Shown here in pieces: positions 42,701 to 51,825 of a DNA stretch of 64,000 nt. Source of the DNA: Candidatus Saccharimonadota bacterium. Lineage in GTDB: Bacteria; Patescibacteriota; Saccharimonadia; Saccharimonadales; Saccharimonadaceae. Numbering within the stretch: the first letter of the stretch is position 1; the number at the start of each line of letters is the position of its first letter. The position numbers were made by a program, and so were the translations under genes. The DNA is taken from positions 1 through 64,000 of the forward strand of contig JAFRBS010000022.1 in assembly GCA_017404725.1 (NCBI GenBank). Direction: 5' to 3'. The notes below the pieces were generated by a model. That model made no database searches. It was not told where the DNA came from and worked only from the letters and a program-made list of their open reading frames with translations.

Positions 42701-43419
42701 TCAACGGTAAAGACAACCAGAAATGGGCTATCTTACTGAACGTCGACCCAGTAGAGGATGGCGATCCGATCATCTCCTTCACCCTCGCCTCCAAGGCTGA
42801 TGAAAACTACGTCATCGACCTTCCAGGCCGTGGTACGAAGAACGGCACCAACGTCCAGGTCTACAAGGCTAACGACACTGTCGCTCAGAAGTTCACTATC
42901 GCTCGTGATGAGAGCTTTGACGAAGATAAAATCGGTAACGCTCTTGACGGCAAGACCTACAAGATCCGCAGCACGAAGAATACCGACATGGTACTCGACG
43001 TCGCTGGCCGTAGCAAAGAAAACGGCGGTAACGTCCAAGCCTACGAAGGCTACGATCCTGAAGACGGTGTAAACGTTGCTCAAGCCTTCACCTTTGAATG
43101 GGTCAACGATAACAACGAAGGCTTCTACGTAATCCACACCAACACCGACGAAGGTACTGATCGCGTACTCGACGTCGCCAACGGTGGCACCGCTAGCGGT
43201 AGCAACGTCTGGCAGTACAAGTACAACGGTACTCTCGCCCAGAAGTGGATCGTCAAAGAAGTTGGCGACGGTAAGTACTCGTTCCAGTCGGCTCTGAGTG
43301 GTCTCTACCTTGACCTCGCGAACAATCCGTTCACGGTCAACAACGGTTCGAACCTCCAGACCTATACTGGCAACGGTACAACCGCTCAAATCTTCACCCT
43401 CGACGAAGTCGACGAGTAA
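39721..43419 (+). CDS. Giant secreted protein with C-terminal beta-trefoil lectin repeats
   Basis: 1232 residues. A signal peptide of about 40 residues ends near ASASAAD. The N-terminal third is beta-rich with a Gly/Thr-rich stretch resembling a short parallel beta-helix (about 65-180); several Ig-like beta repeats follow. The last 330 residues hold at least four ricin-B-type repeats: VIDIPGQSKNDGASAQVYKANG, VIDLPGRGTKNGTNVQVYKAND, VLDVAGRSKENGGNVQAYEG, VLDVANGGTASGSNVWQYKYNG (each with the QxW-like end). Such domains bind carbohydrate. Surface adhesion to host glycans is inferred. No LPxTG or membrane anchor is seen at the C-terminus, so it is released or held non-covalently. Confidence 0.85.
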   Translation: MNKSTKNFGYGFSALALALSSVNLPAILGTASASAADCPTGSETVDATCVYTVKTAAAFKEVASSAAIDEKTTVIKLGADIDTTTVENGAVFATAKTIDLNGKTLTGGLTIKKGANVIVKDSSAKKTGKIVANGAVVTVNIEQGGNAAIELMAGNYSGTTLVSRSGDTLGGERVTISGGDYTKVAALTDGTDYARSILLAGNVSAGVFAASPIDYVDNAAQNVVSDGTHYAVAAKTTLNTTISADGTYNNGGDEEEALLGTLTYSNTPVEDTYKISSALSYTVTTEDEDGEAVEVDFDNLFVLGDATVNKDTKTTTIPVSVKEGAPAGAYKLTVKTSDIAKEAANVSSEEFDVTIVDAAEQLIGDFFIAKGAEDQAVVIDTDAVAEFIEAQGFTGVTYTSSNAGKVAVDANGQVTVKAGAEGVYTITANFDDATSFSYKVNVLDTTAVVTIADVTDEDAIVETDLGTFTGWADATISDKGETTFEDKYDGEHTWDQEYTNTVFTPSSNVGTSTRTYTHSGAIATLNTETNKIEVKKNSKIEKTVKVYTVKLSKSEVALKYDATKPETLDLTTLALAPSDVAVAVALDEAGDPAATAKVDDESPASNVKAAHAKATDTFEVTFSATGAANVVAPLTVSTYAESEDPMVAEADAIQYVEIGNSVTSTTALNQIGSGSEFETSTDEATVNDANKVVYNGTKNGSEKVTISEVLGGQTINTGTIEYRTVGLDLETDRYVKPGEALTLTAEELTENYGSVKVSTTDALATKNSDGSYTFTSSAKAGETYTITLSDTLDKDVRAKIGHDLADKTITVHVDDYFITSTEDSFVIESGETSDSFKVETSDKKLPDYEIVDSQDQAAAGITLEQVSFASGVTTYKIKTTAAMPGNYTVKFALKDNPVETVEVKVKVTQHVTMLPDGIYTIASIIDENAVIDIPGQSKNDGASAQVYKANGTRAQQFSFTKDEDGFYTIRNLASGKVLEATATINNGDVQQNSINGKDNQKWAILLNVDPVEDGDPIISFTLASKADENYVIDLPGRGTKNGTNVQVYKANDTVAQKFTIARDESFDEDKIGNALDGKTYKIRSTKNTDMVLDVAGRSKENGGNVQAYEGYDPEDGVNVAQAFTFEWVNDNNEGFYVIHTNTDEGTDRVLDVANGGTASGSNVWQYKYNGTLAQKWIVKEVGDGKYSFQSALSGLYLDLANNPFTVNNGSNLQTYTGNGTTAQIFTLDEVDE

Positions 43420-43470
43420 GATCGCACTTCTCCCAAGGCGTAGCGCCACCAAGGCGCCCGCCTAGCACCC

Positions 43471-43499
43471 AAAAAGCCCCCTCTCCGAAGGGGCTTTTT
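43471..43499. terminator. Terminator after the lectin-domain gene
   Basis: AAAAAGCCCC-ctctccgaa-GGGGCTTTTT, bidirectional in form. Confidence 0.85.
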
Positions 43500-43584
43500 G
43501 GCGCCCCCGCCCCGAAAAACCCTTGCAAAAAATGTGCCCATTCCGCTTATGTTGTAAAATTTACATCATTTTGCCGGAAAACGC

Positions 43585-43853
43585 TTGACTTTTAACGGGA
43601 AGCGTGCTAGAATAAATAAGTTAGTTTAAAAAAGTCTTGAATTTTCGGTGGGGATTCAATCTGATGATTTTCTGACGACAATTCGTTAAGAGGCTTTTTA
43701 AAGGCACATTCAAAATTTGGAGAAAGATATAGTCTAAAAAGGAGGTGAAAGTTTTTCTCAGACGATTCCGAATGTGCCAGGTAACTTATCAACTTCACAT
43801 ATGTAACTGAAAGTTTTGCAACCCCTTCGGGGGAAGAAAGTTGAGGTAACATT
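43585..43853 (+). promoter_or_regulatory. Promoter and long structured leader of the InlB-like repeat protein
   Basis: TTGACT (43585-43590), 17 bases, TAGAAT (43608-43613); leader about 235 bases. Stem GGCACATTC/GAATGTGCC (43703-43711, 43770-43778) encloses a hairpin GTCTAAAAA...TTTTT-ctc-AGAC (43732-43763) whose loop carries AGGAGGTGAAAG, a strong ribosome-binding site with no useful start codon after it. A second hairpin CCCC-TTCG-GGGG (43822-43833) lies before the real start. Confidence 0.6.
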
Positions 43854-46800
43854 ATGAAAGTAAAATCAAGGTTACGTAGACCGATGGCGGCGGTCATGTC
43901 CGTCATCTTAGCACTCGCCATGACGGTTGGCGTTATGCCGGTTACCCCGGCTGCGGCGGCTGTACTTGACGAAGACGAAACGTATACGATCAACTATGAC
44001 CTGAACACGGCCGGCGGCACTGCTGCGGTATTCAATATACCAGAAGCGGATGGCGTAGACGGCACGACACAGGAAAACGTGATCACCATCACCGGTGGCG
44101 ACGGCAACTATACAGGAGAAACGTATACCATCCCGAGCCCGACCCGTACAGGGTATGAGTTCGGCGGCTGGAAAGATGCCGATACAGAAGAGCCGATCGT
44201 CGACGACACAGATCCGAACAATCCGGTAGCTAACCGGGTAGTCTTGGAAGCCGACGGCGAGATCAATGTCAAAGCATCTTGGAGCGAGGCTAGCTATAAC
44301 ATCATCTACGAAGATGAGTCTGGCGAAGTCTATGGCGACCCGGAGGATCCTGACAATCTGCCGCCCGAGCCGTCTTCCTATACTTATGCTGAGGAAGACG
44401 ATCAGGCAATTACCCTTCCGGCGGTCCAGACTACGGTAGAGCCTGACGAAGGCTATGTATGGGTATGGAACGATAGCGAGGATGATTATGCCGGCGGCGC
44501 AGAGTATACTATAGCTGCTGGCAAAACCGGCGATCTCACGTTCACCGAAACTCAGGTTCCGGCGACTTATAGTATCTCTTACTATGGCGCAGAGGCAACC
44601 TTGCCGTATGAAAACGTCAATCCGAGTAGCTACACATATACTACCGTAGATAGCGCAAAGATCACTCTGCCGGCTATTCAGGCAGAAGAAGACCCTGATG
44701 AAGCTGGTTATGAGTGGCAGTGGAGCGGCGACAGCGACATCTATGAGGCTGGCGACGATTACCCGATAACTGGACTGACCGGTGATCTTGAATTTACCGA
44801 GGTCGCAGTTCCGATCACCTATACGATTTCGTATCAGGATAAGGACGGATCAGGAATCGTACCGCCCGGCGCGACGACGGAATACACCGTTGAAATCGCA
44901 GACGGAAAATTCGCTCTTCCGGCAGAGCAGGTTTCCGAAACGCCTGAAGGCTACACATTTGCAGGCTGGAATGACGGAACGGATACTTACGAAGCTGGAG
45001 ACGACTACGACATCGATACCGACGATCCTGGAAACCTCGTATTCAAAGAGACCTGGAAGCCGATTGGCTATGCCGTGGCTTTCGTAAGCCAGGGTCAAGT
45101 CATCACTGGCGAGGGTTACGACAATGTAACATTTAATGTTGAAGACACAACATTTGATCTTCCGGCAGCTCCGACTGCTCCGGATGGATACCATTTCGAC
45201 AGTTGGCAAATCGACGAAAATTCGTTTGACCCGGGTGATGAATTCGACGCCGCTGAATATTTCGACGGCGAACCATTCGACAATGTAACATTCACGGCTG
45301 TTTGGGAAGCGAATACCTACACGATCCGGCTCGACGTTGATACCGACGTAGTAGACGATGCAGCGCTCACCGGTTTCGGAGATGCGACTGAAGGCGTTTA
45401 CACGGTTAACGCTACATACGGCGAAACATACGAAGGCAATGTCCTCAGCTTGGAGGATGTAGTTCCGACAACAGAGCAGACAGCTAAGTACGCGTTCGGC
45501 GGCTGGTATGACGAAAGCGACAGCCTCGTCACAGAAATTGATCTGACCGACTTCGACAACGAAGCCGTAATCGTCATCACCGCAGACTGGCTCATGAAGT
45601 ACACGGTAACCTATAACCTTGACGGCGGATCAATCTACGTTGATGAGGAGACGACCTACCAAGATGGCTACGTCGACGCAATCACCGACGATGATTTAGT
45701 AGACGGTAAATATCTCACCTACGTTCCACAGAAAGCTGGCCACGTGCTGACTAAATGGGGTGTAACTGGCGAACATCTGACCACAGATTACACGGACGGT
45801 ATCGCTGTAGCAGACCCGACGCTCAGCGCCGAAGTCAACTTCGCTGGCATTGAACCTGGAGATAACATTACCTTGACCGCAACTTGGGCAAGTTCAGTAA
45901 CTGTAAACTATGACTACGGCGACGGAACAGCCCCGACAGGAGCTAACGCGAACCCGACGTTCTATACGACGGGCGAGCCCGACAGTCCTGAAGTACTGAC
46001 TCTGAACAATCCGACTCCGGTAGTCGGCTATAAGTTCACAGGCTGGGAAGCTGTAGTAGCAGAAGGCGATAACATCGCATTCGATTTGGAAAATGAGGAC
46101 GACACCTCAGTTGACATTGACATCGTTGATTTTGCAGATGCCATAGTCAATGATGAAGGCGTAAAATCAGTAACCTTCCTTGCGAAGTACACGCCAATCG
46201 AGTATACCATCGCCTACACCGAGCCGGATGAAGCTCACGGCGGCAACGCTGCGACAATCGCCTCTGGCACGGCGGACAAGGACAAGTATACCGTGGTTAG
46301 CGTAGTAGCTTTCCCGACGGTAGAAGAAGTAACAGCTAACGACAATTTCACAATCGACGAAGGTTACGAGTTTATCGGCTGGTATGATACTACCGATGAT
46401 GACAAAACGATCATCGATGACACCACTGATCTCCACGCTAACCTCACTCTGGTTGCGAAGTATGCCCCGATCGAGTACGACGTAACTCTGACTGGTCTGA
46501 CTGGCATCACCGACGAAAGCGTTACCGCGCTCACGGCCGCTGAATTCGCAGCCGTAGCAGGTAGCGAAGGCACGATGAAGGGAACATTCACGGTCGAAGA
46601 CCTGGATGAGACCGAGCATACTCTGGCAATTCCAAACGTAGCTAAAGCTGGCTACGAGTTCGATGGCTGGAAAATCGGAGAAGCAGACGCTGATAAGGAC
46701 GTTGAATTGACGAAGGCACAGCTCATGTCTAGCCCGACGCTCGCAGCGACCTTTAGCGAAAAGCCATACACTATCACTCTGACCAACATCGACACCGAAG

Positions 46801-48824
46801 CAAAAGTAGAGGCAGTAACGGAAGTTGGATTTGCATCAGCAGACCCTGACGATGACACTTGTACAACCTATGTTAAAACCGTAACCATCTCGACCGATTC
46901 GTTCGATCTTCCGGTTCTTGCCGACGATACGGACGCTCACGAGAGATTTGACGGCTGGCAGAAGGGTACAGACGAACCGGTAAAAGAGGTTACCATCGCA
47001 GAAACTACTGCGGACGCGACCTACGACGCCGTGTTTACGGAGGTACCGAAAGTAACTATTAACTTCAACCTCAGCGGCGGCGCATTTAGCGACGACGATG
47101 CGGAGGCCCTGAATGCATTTGGATATGTAGCAACAACCAACGAAAAAATCATCATCTACACTGACGCTACTGCTGGCATCGACGCAATCACTCCGCTTCC
47201 GGCTCCAGAGAAAGATGAATCAATATTCTCAGGCTGGGCATGGGCAGGCTACCAGGATGGCGATCCGTTAGTTATGCAGTTCGACGTTGCGGAACCCCTC
47301 GGGATAGCTGAGGAGTTCGATGATGATATCGAAATCAACCTCACAGCACACTACGAGGATGCCGTCCCCGGCGAAACCGTAGTAGTAGCCGAAGGATCGG
47401 CAAGAAATGAGATCGACGCCGATTTGTTAGCAGAGATCAAAGACCTTGTCGAAGACGAGCTTCAGCTTCCTGAAGGCGCGGTTGCCATTACTAAGGTAGT
47501 CGCTGACACGGAAAACCCAATCTTCCATCAGGATGATGATCTCGAAGAAAAAGTCACAGACGTACTGGTAGGCGGAACCGTAAAACTGGCATATGTCGGC
47601 GTTACGATCACGACCTACATCACCTACCCTGATGGCGATGTTTACAACGAAGAGTATAAGCATACTGAACTTAGCAGTGTGCTCGACATCGCTTACGATA
47701 ATAGCATCGTACCGGACGGCGTAGAAGCAGGCGACCTGAAGATGGTTGTCAGACAGCATGAAGGCGGGCTCCAGCTTGCCGCTGTGGCAGATCCTGAGGA
47801 AGACCCAGTTTACTCCTATACGACCTTCACAAAGCTGAGCGAAAAGCCGGCCGCGGGAGCGGAAGTTGACGGAACCTTCTGGGTTGACCCAGTCACGAAC
47901 AAGACGCACGTTTATAGTAGCCTGTATTCGACCTTCGCGTTTGGATACGCTACTGGCGGCTATAATGTAACCTTTGACGCAAACGGCGGAACGTTCAGTG
48001 ACGGATCGGCTACTAAGTCTATCTACACTAACACACTTCCGTCAGCACCTCCGACGGCTACCAGAAGTGGTTATACACTGACCGGTTGGACAGATTCCGC
48101 CGGCGCAACATACGAAGGTAGCACGACGGTTGCAAGCGATGCGGTTTATACCGCTCAGTGGAAGAAGGACGCGGCTCCGACGACAGCGCCGAAGCCGACT
48201 TCGAATCCTGGCGGTGGTGGCGGCGGTTCAAGCTCGACCCCGTATACTGCGCCTGGCGGCACAGCAACACCGACTCCGACCCCGACCGCTCCGGCCACGG
48301 TAACCACCCCGACAACGCCTCCGGCAGCCACTCCGACCGCGGCTCCGACTACAGCACCGACCACTGCGCCGGTAACTGAGCCGACCCCGGCCGAAAAAGG
48401 CACAAAGATGACCACAGCCGACGGTTTCACCTTCGTCTCTAACGGCGACGGAACCGCAAAGCTGGTTAAATTCGAGGGCTCGGGAACCAAAGTAACTGTT
48501 GACAAAGTCACCGGCACCGACGGGTATGAGTACACGATTACCTCTATCGGGCCGAAGGCATTCGCAGAAAAAGACCTGACCGAAGTCACCATCGGCAAGA
48601 GCGTAGTAAAGATAGGCGTAAAAGCCTTCTGGGAATGCTCGAGCTTAGGGTTGATCAAGGTCAAGACCACGAAACTGACTAAAGCTTCACGCGTAGGCAA
48701 AAACAGTTTCGGCCGCATCAAGAAAAAGGCTCTCTTCAAGCTCCGGAAGAAGAACTTCAAGAAGACCAGAAAGGCCTTCAGGAAGAAATCTGGGGCAAAG
48801 AAGCCGAGATACAAAAAAGTCTGA
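43854..48824 (+). CDS. Giant secreted protein: InlB-like beta repeats, Pro/Thr linker, LRR_5-like end
   Basis: 1656 residues. A signal peptide ends near TPAAAAV. Residues 40-1390 are tandem repeats of about 70-90 residues with the pattern YTI-x-Y...GYEFGGWKDADTEEPI...ASW, the Listeria-Bacteroides (InlB B-repeat, Flg_new) family, at least a dozen copies of varying quality. A linker rich in Gly, Pro and Thr follows (about 1440-1510), then a BspA-type leucine-rich repeat end (ITSIGPKAFAEKDLTEVTIGKSVVKIGVKAFWECSSL, in parts) and a very basic tail (KKKALFKLRKKNFKKTRK). The last part looks like Lachnospiraceae surface proteins; transfer is inferred. Probable adhesin. Confidence 0.85.
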   Translation: MKVKSRLRRPMAAVMSVILALAMTVGVMPVTPAAAAVLDEDETYTINYDLNTAGGTAAVFNIPEADGVDGTTQENVITITGGDGNYTGETYTIPSPTRTGYEFGGWKDADTEEPIVDDTDPNNPVANRVVLEADGEINVKASWSEASYNIIYEDESGEVYGDPEDPDNLPPEPSSYTYAEEDDQAITLPAVQTTVEPDEGYVWVWNDSEDDYAGGAEYTIAAGKTGDLTFTETQVPATYSISYYGAEATLPYENVNPSSYTYTTVDSAKITLPAIQAEEDPDEAGYEWQWSGDSDIYEAGDDYPITGLTGDLEFTEVAVPITYTISYQDKDGSGIVPPGATTEYTVEIADGKFALPAEQVSETPEGYTFAGWNDGTDTYEAGDDYDIDTDDPGNLVFKETWKPIGYAVAFVSQGQVITGEGYDNVTFNVEDTTFDLPAAPTAPDGYHFDSWQIDENSFDPGDEFDAAEYFDGEPFDNVTFTAVWEANTYTIRLDVDTDVVDDAALTGFGDATEGVYTVNATYGETYEGNVLSLEDVVPTTEQTAKYAFGGWYDESDSLVTEIDLTDFDNEAVIVITADWLMKYTVTYNLDGGSIYVDEETTYQDGYVDAITDDDLVDGKYLTYVPQKAGHVLTKWGVTGEHLTTDYTDGIAVADPTLSAEVNFAGIEPGDNITLTATWASSVTVNYDYGDGTAPTGANANPTFYTTGEPDSPEVLTLNNPTPVVGYKFTGWEAVVAEGDNIAFDLENEDDTSVDIDIVDFADAIVNDEGVKSVTFLAKYTPIEYTIAYTEPDEAHGGNAATIASGTADKDKYTVVSVVAFPTVEEVTANDNFTIDEGYEFIGWYDTTDDDKTIIDDTTDLHANLTLVAKYAPIEYDVTLTGLTGITDESVTALTAAEFAAVAGSEGTMKGTFTVEDLDETEHTLAIPNVAKAGYEFDGWKIGEADADKDVELTKAQLMSSPTLAATFSEKPYTITLTNIDTEAKVEAVTEVGFASADPDDDTCTTYVKTVTISTDSFDLPVLADDTDAHERFDGWQKGTDEPVKEVTIAETTADATYDAVFTEVPKVTINFNLSGGAFSDDDAEALNAFGYVATTNEKIIIYTDATAGIDAITPLPAPEKDESIFSGWAWAGYQDGDPLVMQFDVAEPLGIAEEFDDDIEINLTAHYEDAVPGETVVVAEGSARNEIDADLLAEIKDLVEDELQLPEGAVAITKVVADTENPIFHQDDDLEEKVTDVLVGGTVKLAYVGVTITTYITYPDGDVYNEEYKHTELSSVLDIAYDNSIVPDGVEAGDLKMVVRQHEGGLQLAAVADPEEDPVYSYTTFTKLSEKPAAGAEVDGTFWVDPVTNKTHVYSSLYSTFAFGYATGGYNVTFDANGGTFSDGSATKSIYTNTLPSAPPTATRSGYTLTGWTDSAGATYEGSTTVASDAVYTAQWKKDAAPTTAPKPTSNPGGGGGGSSSTPYTAPGGTATPTPTPTAPATVTTPTTPPAATPTAAPTTAPTTAPVTEPTPAEKGTKMTTADGFTFVSNGDGTAKLVKFEGSGTKVTVDKVTGTDGYEYTITSIGPKAFAEKDLTEVTIGKSVVKIGVKAFWECSSLGLIKVKTTKLTKASRVGKNSFGRIKKKALFKLRKKNFKKTRKAFRKKSGAKKPRYKKV

Positions 48825-48858
48825 GGTTCAAACGGCTTTAGACTAACTTTCTCCATCA

Positions 48859-48886
48859 AGGGGTGCTCTTTCGGGCACCCCTTTTT
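48859..48886 (+). terminator. Terminator after the InlB-like protein
   Basis: AGGGGTGC...GCACCCCT followed by TTTTAATT. Confidence 0.8.
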
Positions 48887-48913
48887 AATTGGGGCGAAAA
48901 TATGTCCTACCTC

Positions 48914-48943
48914 TTGACTTTCCAAGCCGTTTGTGGTATAATG
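48914..48943 (+). promoter_or_regulatory. Promoter of the surface glycan operon
   Basis: TTGACT, 17 bases, TATAAT with the recurrent GTTTGTGG before the -10. The ATG is six bases after the -10, so the message is leaderless. Confidence 0.8.
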
Positions 48944-48948
48944 GAATT

Positions 48949-49587
48949 ATGAACTTAGTGTATAGCGGAGTTAAGCGAATTTTTGATATTTTCCTCAGTT
49001 TTTTCGGCTTGATTTTGCTCTCGCCCCTGTTTATCTCCATCGCTATCGCTATAAAACTTGACTCTAAAGGCCCCGTTTTCTTTACCCAGAGGCGAACAGG
49101 GAAGAACGGCCGGGTTTTTCGCATCTATAAATTCCGCACCATGGCCGAAGATAACGACATCCATGACACGACTTGTCAAGATAAGCGTACCCGCGTCGGC
49201 TCGGCGCTTCGCGTTTTCTCTCTGGATGAGCTACCCCAGCTCTGGAATGTTTTAAAGGGCGATATGTCGATCGTCGGCCCGCGCCCCTGGATTACTGATT
49301 ATCTGCTTTATATGGCGCCGTCCGAGCGTCGCCGCCTCCGCGTCCGCCCCGGAATTACCGGCCTGGCGCAAGTTTCCGGCCGCAACAACCTCTCGATCCA
49401 CCAGAAAATCCGCTACGACCTCGAGTATATCGATCGTCTAAGCGTGCATTTCGGCCTATTCGAGGACATAAAAGTCGTCGCCCGTACGATAAAATCACTG
49501 CTTTTCCCGAAAAAGTCCGAGGTCGAAAGCAGCAAAAGCCTGGTCTATTCCGAGCTCGACGAGCTAAAATACGCCTCGGCGGCCTAG
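48949..49587 (+). CDS. Undecaprenyl-phosphate sugar-1-phosphate transferase
   Basis: 212 residues: one membrane helix (about 10-32, KRIFDIFLSFFGLILLSP), then PVFFTQRRTGKNGRVFRIYKFRTM, SLDELPQLWNVLKGDMSIVGPRPW and VRPGITGLAQVSGRNNLS, the complete bacterial sugar transferase (PF02397) signature. It puts the first sugar phosphate on the lipid carrier. The ATG 48949 was chosen from the promoter. Opens a six-gene operon (to 56242). Confidence 0.93.
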   Translation: MNLVYSGVKRIFDIFLSFFGLILLSPLFISIAIAIKLDSKGPVFFTQRRTGKNGRVFRIYKFRTMAEDNDIHDTTCQDKRTRVGSALRVFSLDELPQLWNVLKGDMSIVGPRPWITDYLLYMAPSERRRLRVRPGITGLAQVSGRNNLSIHQKIRYDLEYIDRLSVHFGLFEDIKVVARTIKSLLFPKKSEVESSKSLVYSELDELKYASAA

Positions 49588-49598
49588 GAGGATCCTAA

Positions 49599-50714
49599 AT
49601 GGACAACGGGAAAAAGCATAGCAAAAAGGTTTTGTTTGTAGCGACAGTCGATTCGCATATCGAGCTTTTTCATCTGCCGTTTTTAGATTGGTTCAAACGC
49701 CACGGGTATGAAATTCACGTTGCAACCAACACTGATAAGCCGATTCGCCTTTGCGACAAGAAGATTAAGCTGTCGATTAAGCGTAGTCCGTTGTCGCCAG
49801 CTAATCTCCAAGCGATTCGTCAGCTGAAAAAACACATTCGCCGCGAAAAGTACGACATTATTCAGGCGAATACCCCTATGGGCGGAGTTGTAGCACGCCT
49901 AGCGGCTAGATCTTTTAGAAAGCGCGGCACGAGAGTCATTTACATGGCCCACGGGCTCCATTTCTACAAGGGTGCACCCCGCAAAAATTGGTTAATTTTC
50001 TACCCGGTCGAGAAGTATCTCGCGAGATATACCGATACGTTAATCCTGATCAACCGTGAAGATTTTTCGCTAGCGAAGGAAAGGTTTGTCAGCTGTTCAG
50101 ATGTCCAATACGTCCCAGGCGTTGGCATAGATGGTAAAAAATTTCAGCGCCATTTAACAGAAGCGCAGAAGCATGATTTCCGAGCAGCACTAGGCCTAAG
50201 GGATGATGATTTTATCATGCTCTGTGTAGGGCGTTTAGATAAAAATAAGAATCAAGGATTTCTCATATCGAGTACGAAAAAGTTACTAGAAGATAGCGAT
50301 AAATACCATTTAGTTTTAGTCGGGCCAGATGAATTCGACGGCAAATATCAAAAACAGGTGCAAACATTAGGCATAGAGGACCATGTACATTTTCTGGGCT
50401 TCCGTAAAGACATTGCTGACCTCCTAGAAATATCTGATGTCGCAGTTTCGGCTAGCTTACGAGAGGGGTTGCCTGTAAACATTCTAGAGGCCATGGCAGC
50501 AGAAAAGCCAGTCGTGGCCATCAGAAACCGCGGAGTGGTCGACTTGCTCTCCGGCAAAGATGGTATAGTCGACGATATGGATAGCTTCGTTCGGAATATT
50601 CAGCTAATCCGAGAAGTTGGCTATAACTCTTCCGTAAGCAGGGCGACAGAAAACCTAGAAAAATACGATACGATTAGCATAGTTCGAAGAATGGGGGTAA
50701 TTTATGGGCAGTAA
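49599..50714 (+). CDS. GT4 glycosyltransferase
   Basis: 371 residues, GT-B fold: MAHGLHFYKGAPRKNW, VGRLDKNKNQGFLI and the nucleotide-sugar site SLREGLPVNILEAMAAEKPVVA (E-x7-E). GAGGAT lies before ATG. It overlaps the next gene by 11 bases. Adds a sugar to the lipid-linked repeat unit; donor and acceptor unknown. Confidence 0.9.
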   Translation: MDNGKKHSKKVLFVATVDSHIELFHLPFLDWFKRHGYEIHVATNTDKPIRLCDKKIKLSIKRSPLSPANLQAIRQLKKHIRREKYDIIQANTPMGGVVARLAARSFRKRGTRVIYMAHGLHFYKGAPRKNWLIFYPVEKYLARYTDTLILINREDFSLAKERFVSCSDVQYVPGVGIDGKKFQRHLTEAQKHDFRAALGLRDDDFIMLCVGRLDKNKNQGFLISSTKKLLEDSDKYHLVLVGPDEFDGKYQKQVQTLGIEDHVHFLGFRKDIADLLEISDVAVSASLREGLPVNILEAMAAEKPVVAIRNRGVVDLLSGKDGIVDDMDSFVRNIQLIREVGYNSSVSRATENLEKYDTISIVRRMGVIYGQ

Positions 50715-51825
50715 GATTCTGGCCGCGTTAATTAGCCTTTTTCGATATTGGTATTTTTCGGTATATGTGCGTCTGAAGCATATCGACAATTCTGACGTCT
50801 GGCTTCTATCTGAGCGCGGGGTCGATGCTAGAGACAATGGGTTTAGTTTTTATAGCTATTTGAAAAAGGTGCACCCAGAGATAAAGATCAAGTATGTCAT
50901 AAGTAAAACTTCCCCAGACCGTAAAAAAATTCAGAAAGCTGACATTATAGGTTTCAAGTCAAAAGAACACTACATTTTATTCCTTACCGCGGGCAAGCTA
51001 ATTAGTACGCATATTATGGGGTATTCTCCAAATATGAGTCTATTTCGCCGACTAGACGAACGCGGATTATTGCGCCTTAGCGGTAAACGTATTTTCCTCC
51101 AGCACGGCATCACAAAAGACGCGATTCCAATGTTTAAGCGGCAGAAAAGCTTAGACTTATTCGTTTGTGGGGCGGAGCCGGAGTACAAGTTTTTGTTGGA
51201 TTATACTGAGTTTGGCAAAAATATCGTAAAATATTTAGGCTTCGCGCGGTACGACACCATAAAAAATAATCCAAAAAATCAAATTTTGGTTATGCCGACT
51301 TTCCGACGCGGCCTGAAGTCTTCCCGGAATTTCAGGAAAAGTGAATTCTGCCAAAGGTGGAGTGAATTTCTATCAGACCCAGAATTAAAAGAGTATTTAA
51401 AGATTGCGCAAAAAACCTTGATTTTTTACCCCCATCATGAATTCCAGAAAAATCTAGCATTTTTCAAATCATTCAGAGATGAGAATATTGTAATTGCTGA
51501 CGAAAAAAACTATGATGTCCAGAAACTAATTTCCGAGTCGGAGCTTCTCGTTACTGATTACTCTAGCGTGGCCTTCGATTTTGCGTATCTTAAAAAACCA
51601 GTGATCTATTATCAGTTCGACTACGAAAATTACCGAAAAACGCACTATAAAGAGGGCTATTTCAGCTATGAAGAAGATGGTTTCGGCCCAGTGGTTTATT
51701 CTGCACGAGGAGTAATAGAGCTATTTAAAAAGGCGCCAGACCAAATGTATAGCGATCGAGCCGCCAGATTTTTCGTAAAAAATGACCGGAAGAACTGCGA
51801 AAGATTATACGAGGCCATAAAATGA
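50704..51825 (+). CDS. CDP-glycerol glycerophosphotransferase family protein
   Basis: 373 residues. HGITKDAIP, the P-loop-like VMPTFRRGLK, HHEF, and LVTDYSSVAFDFAYLKKPVIYYQFD are signatures of the TagB/TagF (Glyphos_transf) family, which moves glycerol phosphate or ribitol phosphate onto a polymer. This suggests a phosphate-containing or teichoic-acid-like surface polymer. Overlaps both neighbours (11 bases and ATGA). Confidence 0.87.
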   Translation: MGSKILAALISLFRYWYFSVYVRLKHIDNSDVWLLSERGVDARDNGFSFYSYLKKVHPEIKIKYVISKTSPDRKKIQKADIIGFKSKEHYILFLTAGKLISTHIMGYSPNMSLFRRLDERGLLRLSGKRIFLQHGITKDAIPMFKRQKSLDLFVCGAEPEYKFLLDYTEFGKNIVKYLGFARYDTIKNNPKNQILVMPTFRRGLKSSRNFRKSEFCQRWSEFLSDPELKEYLKIAQKTLIFYPHHEFQKNLAFFKSFRDENIVIADEKNYDVQKLISESELLVTDYSSVAFDFAYLKKPVIYYQFDYENYRKTHYKEGYFSYEEDGFGPVVYSARGVIELFKKAPDQMYSDRAARFFVKNDRKNCERLYEAIK

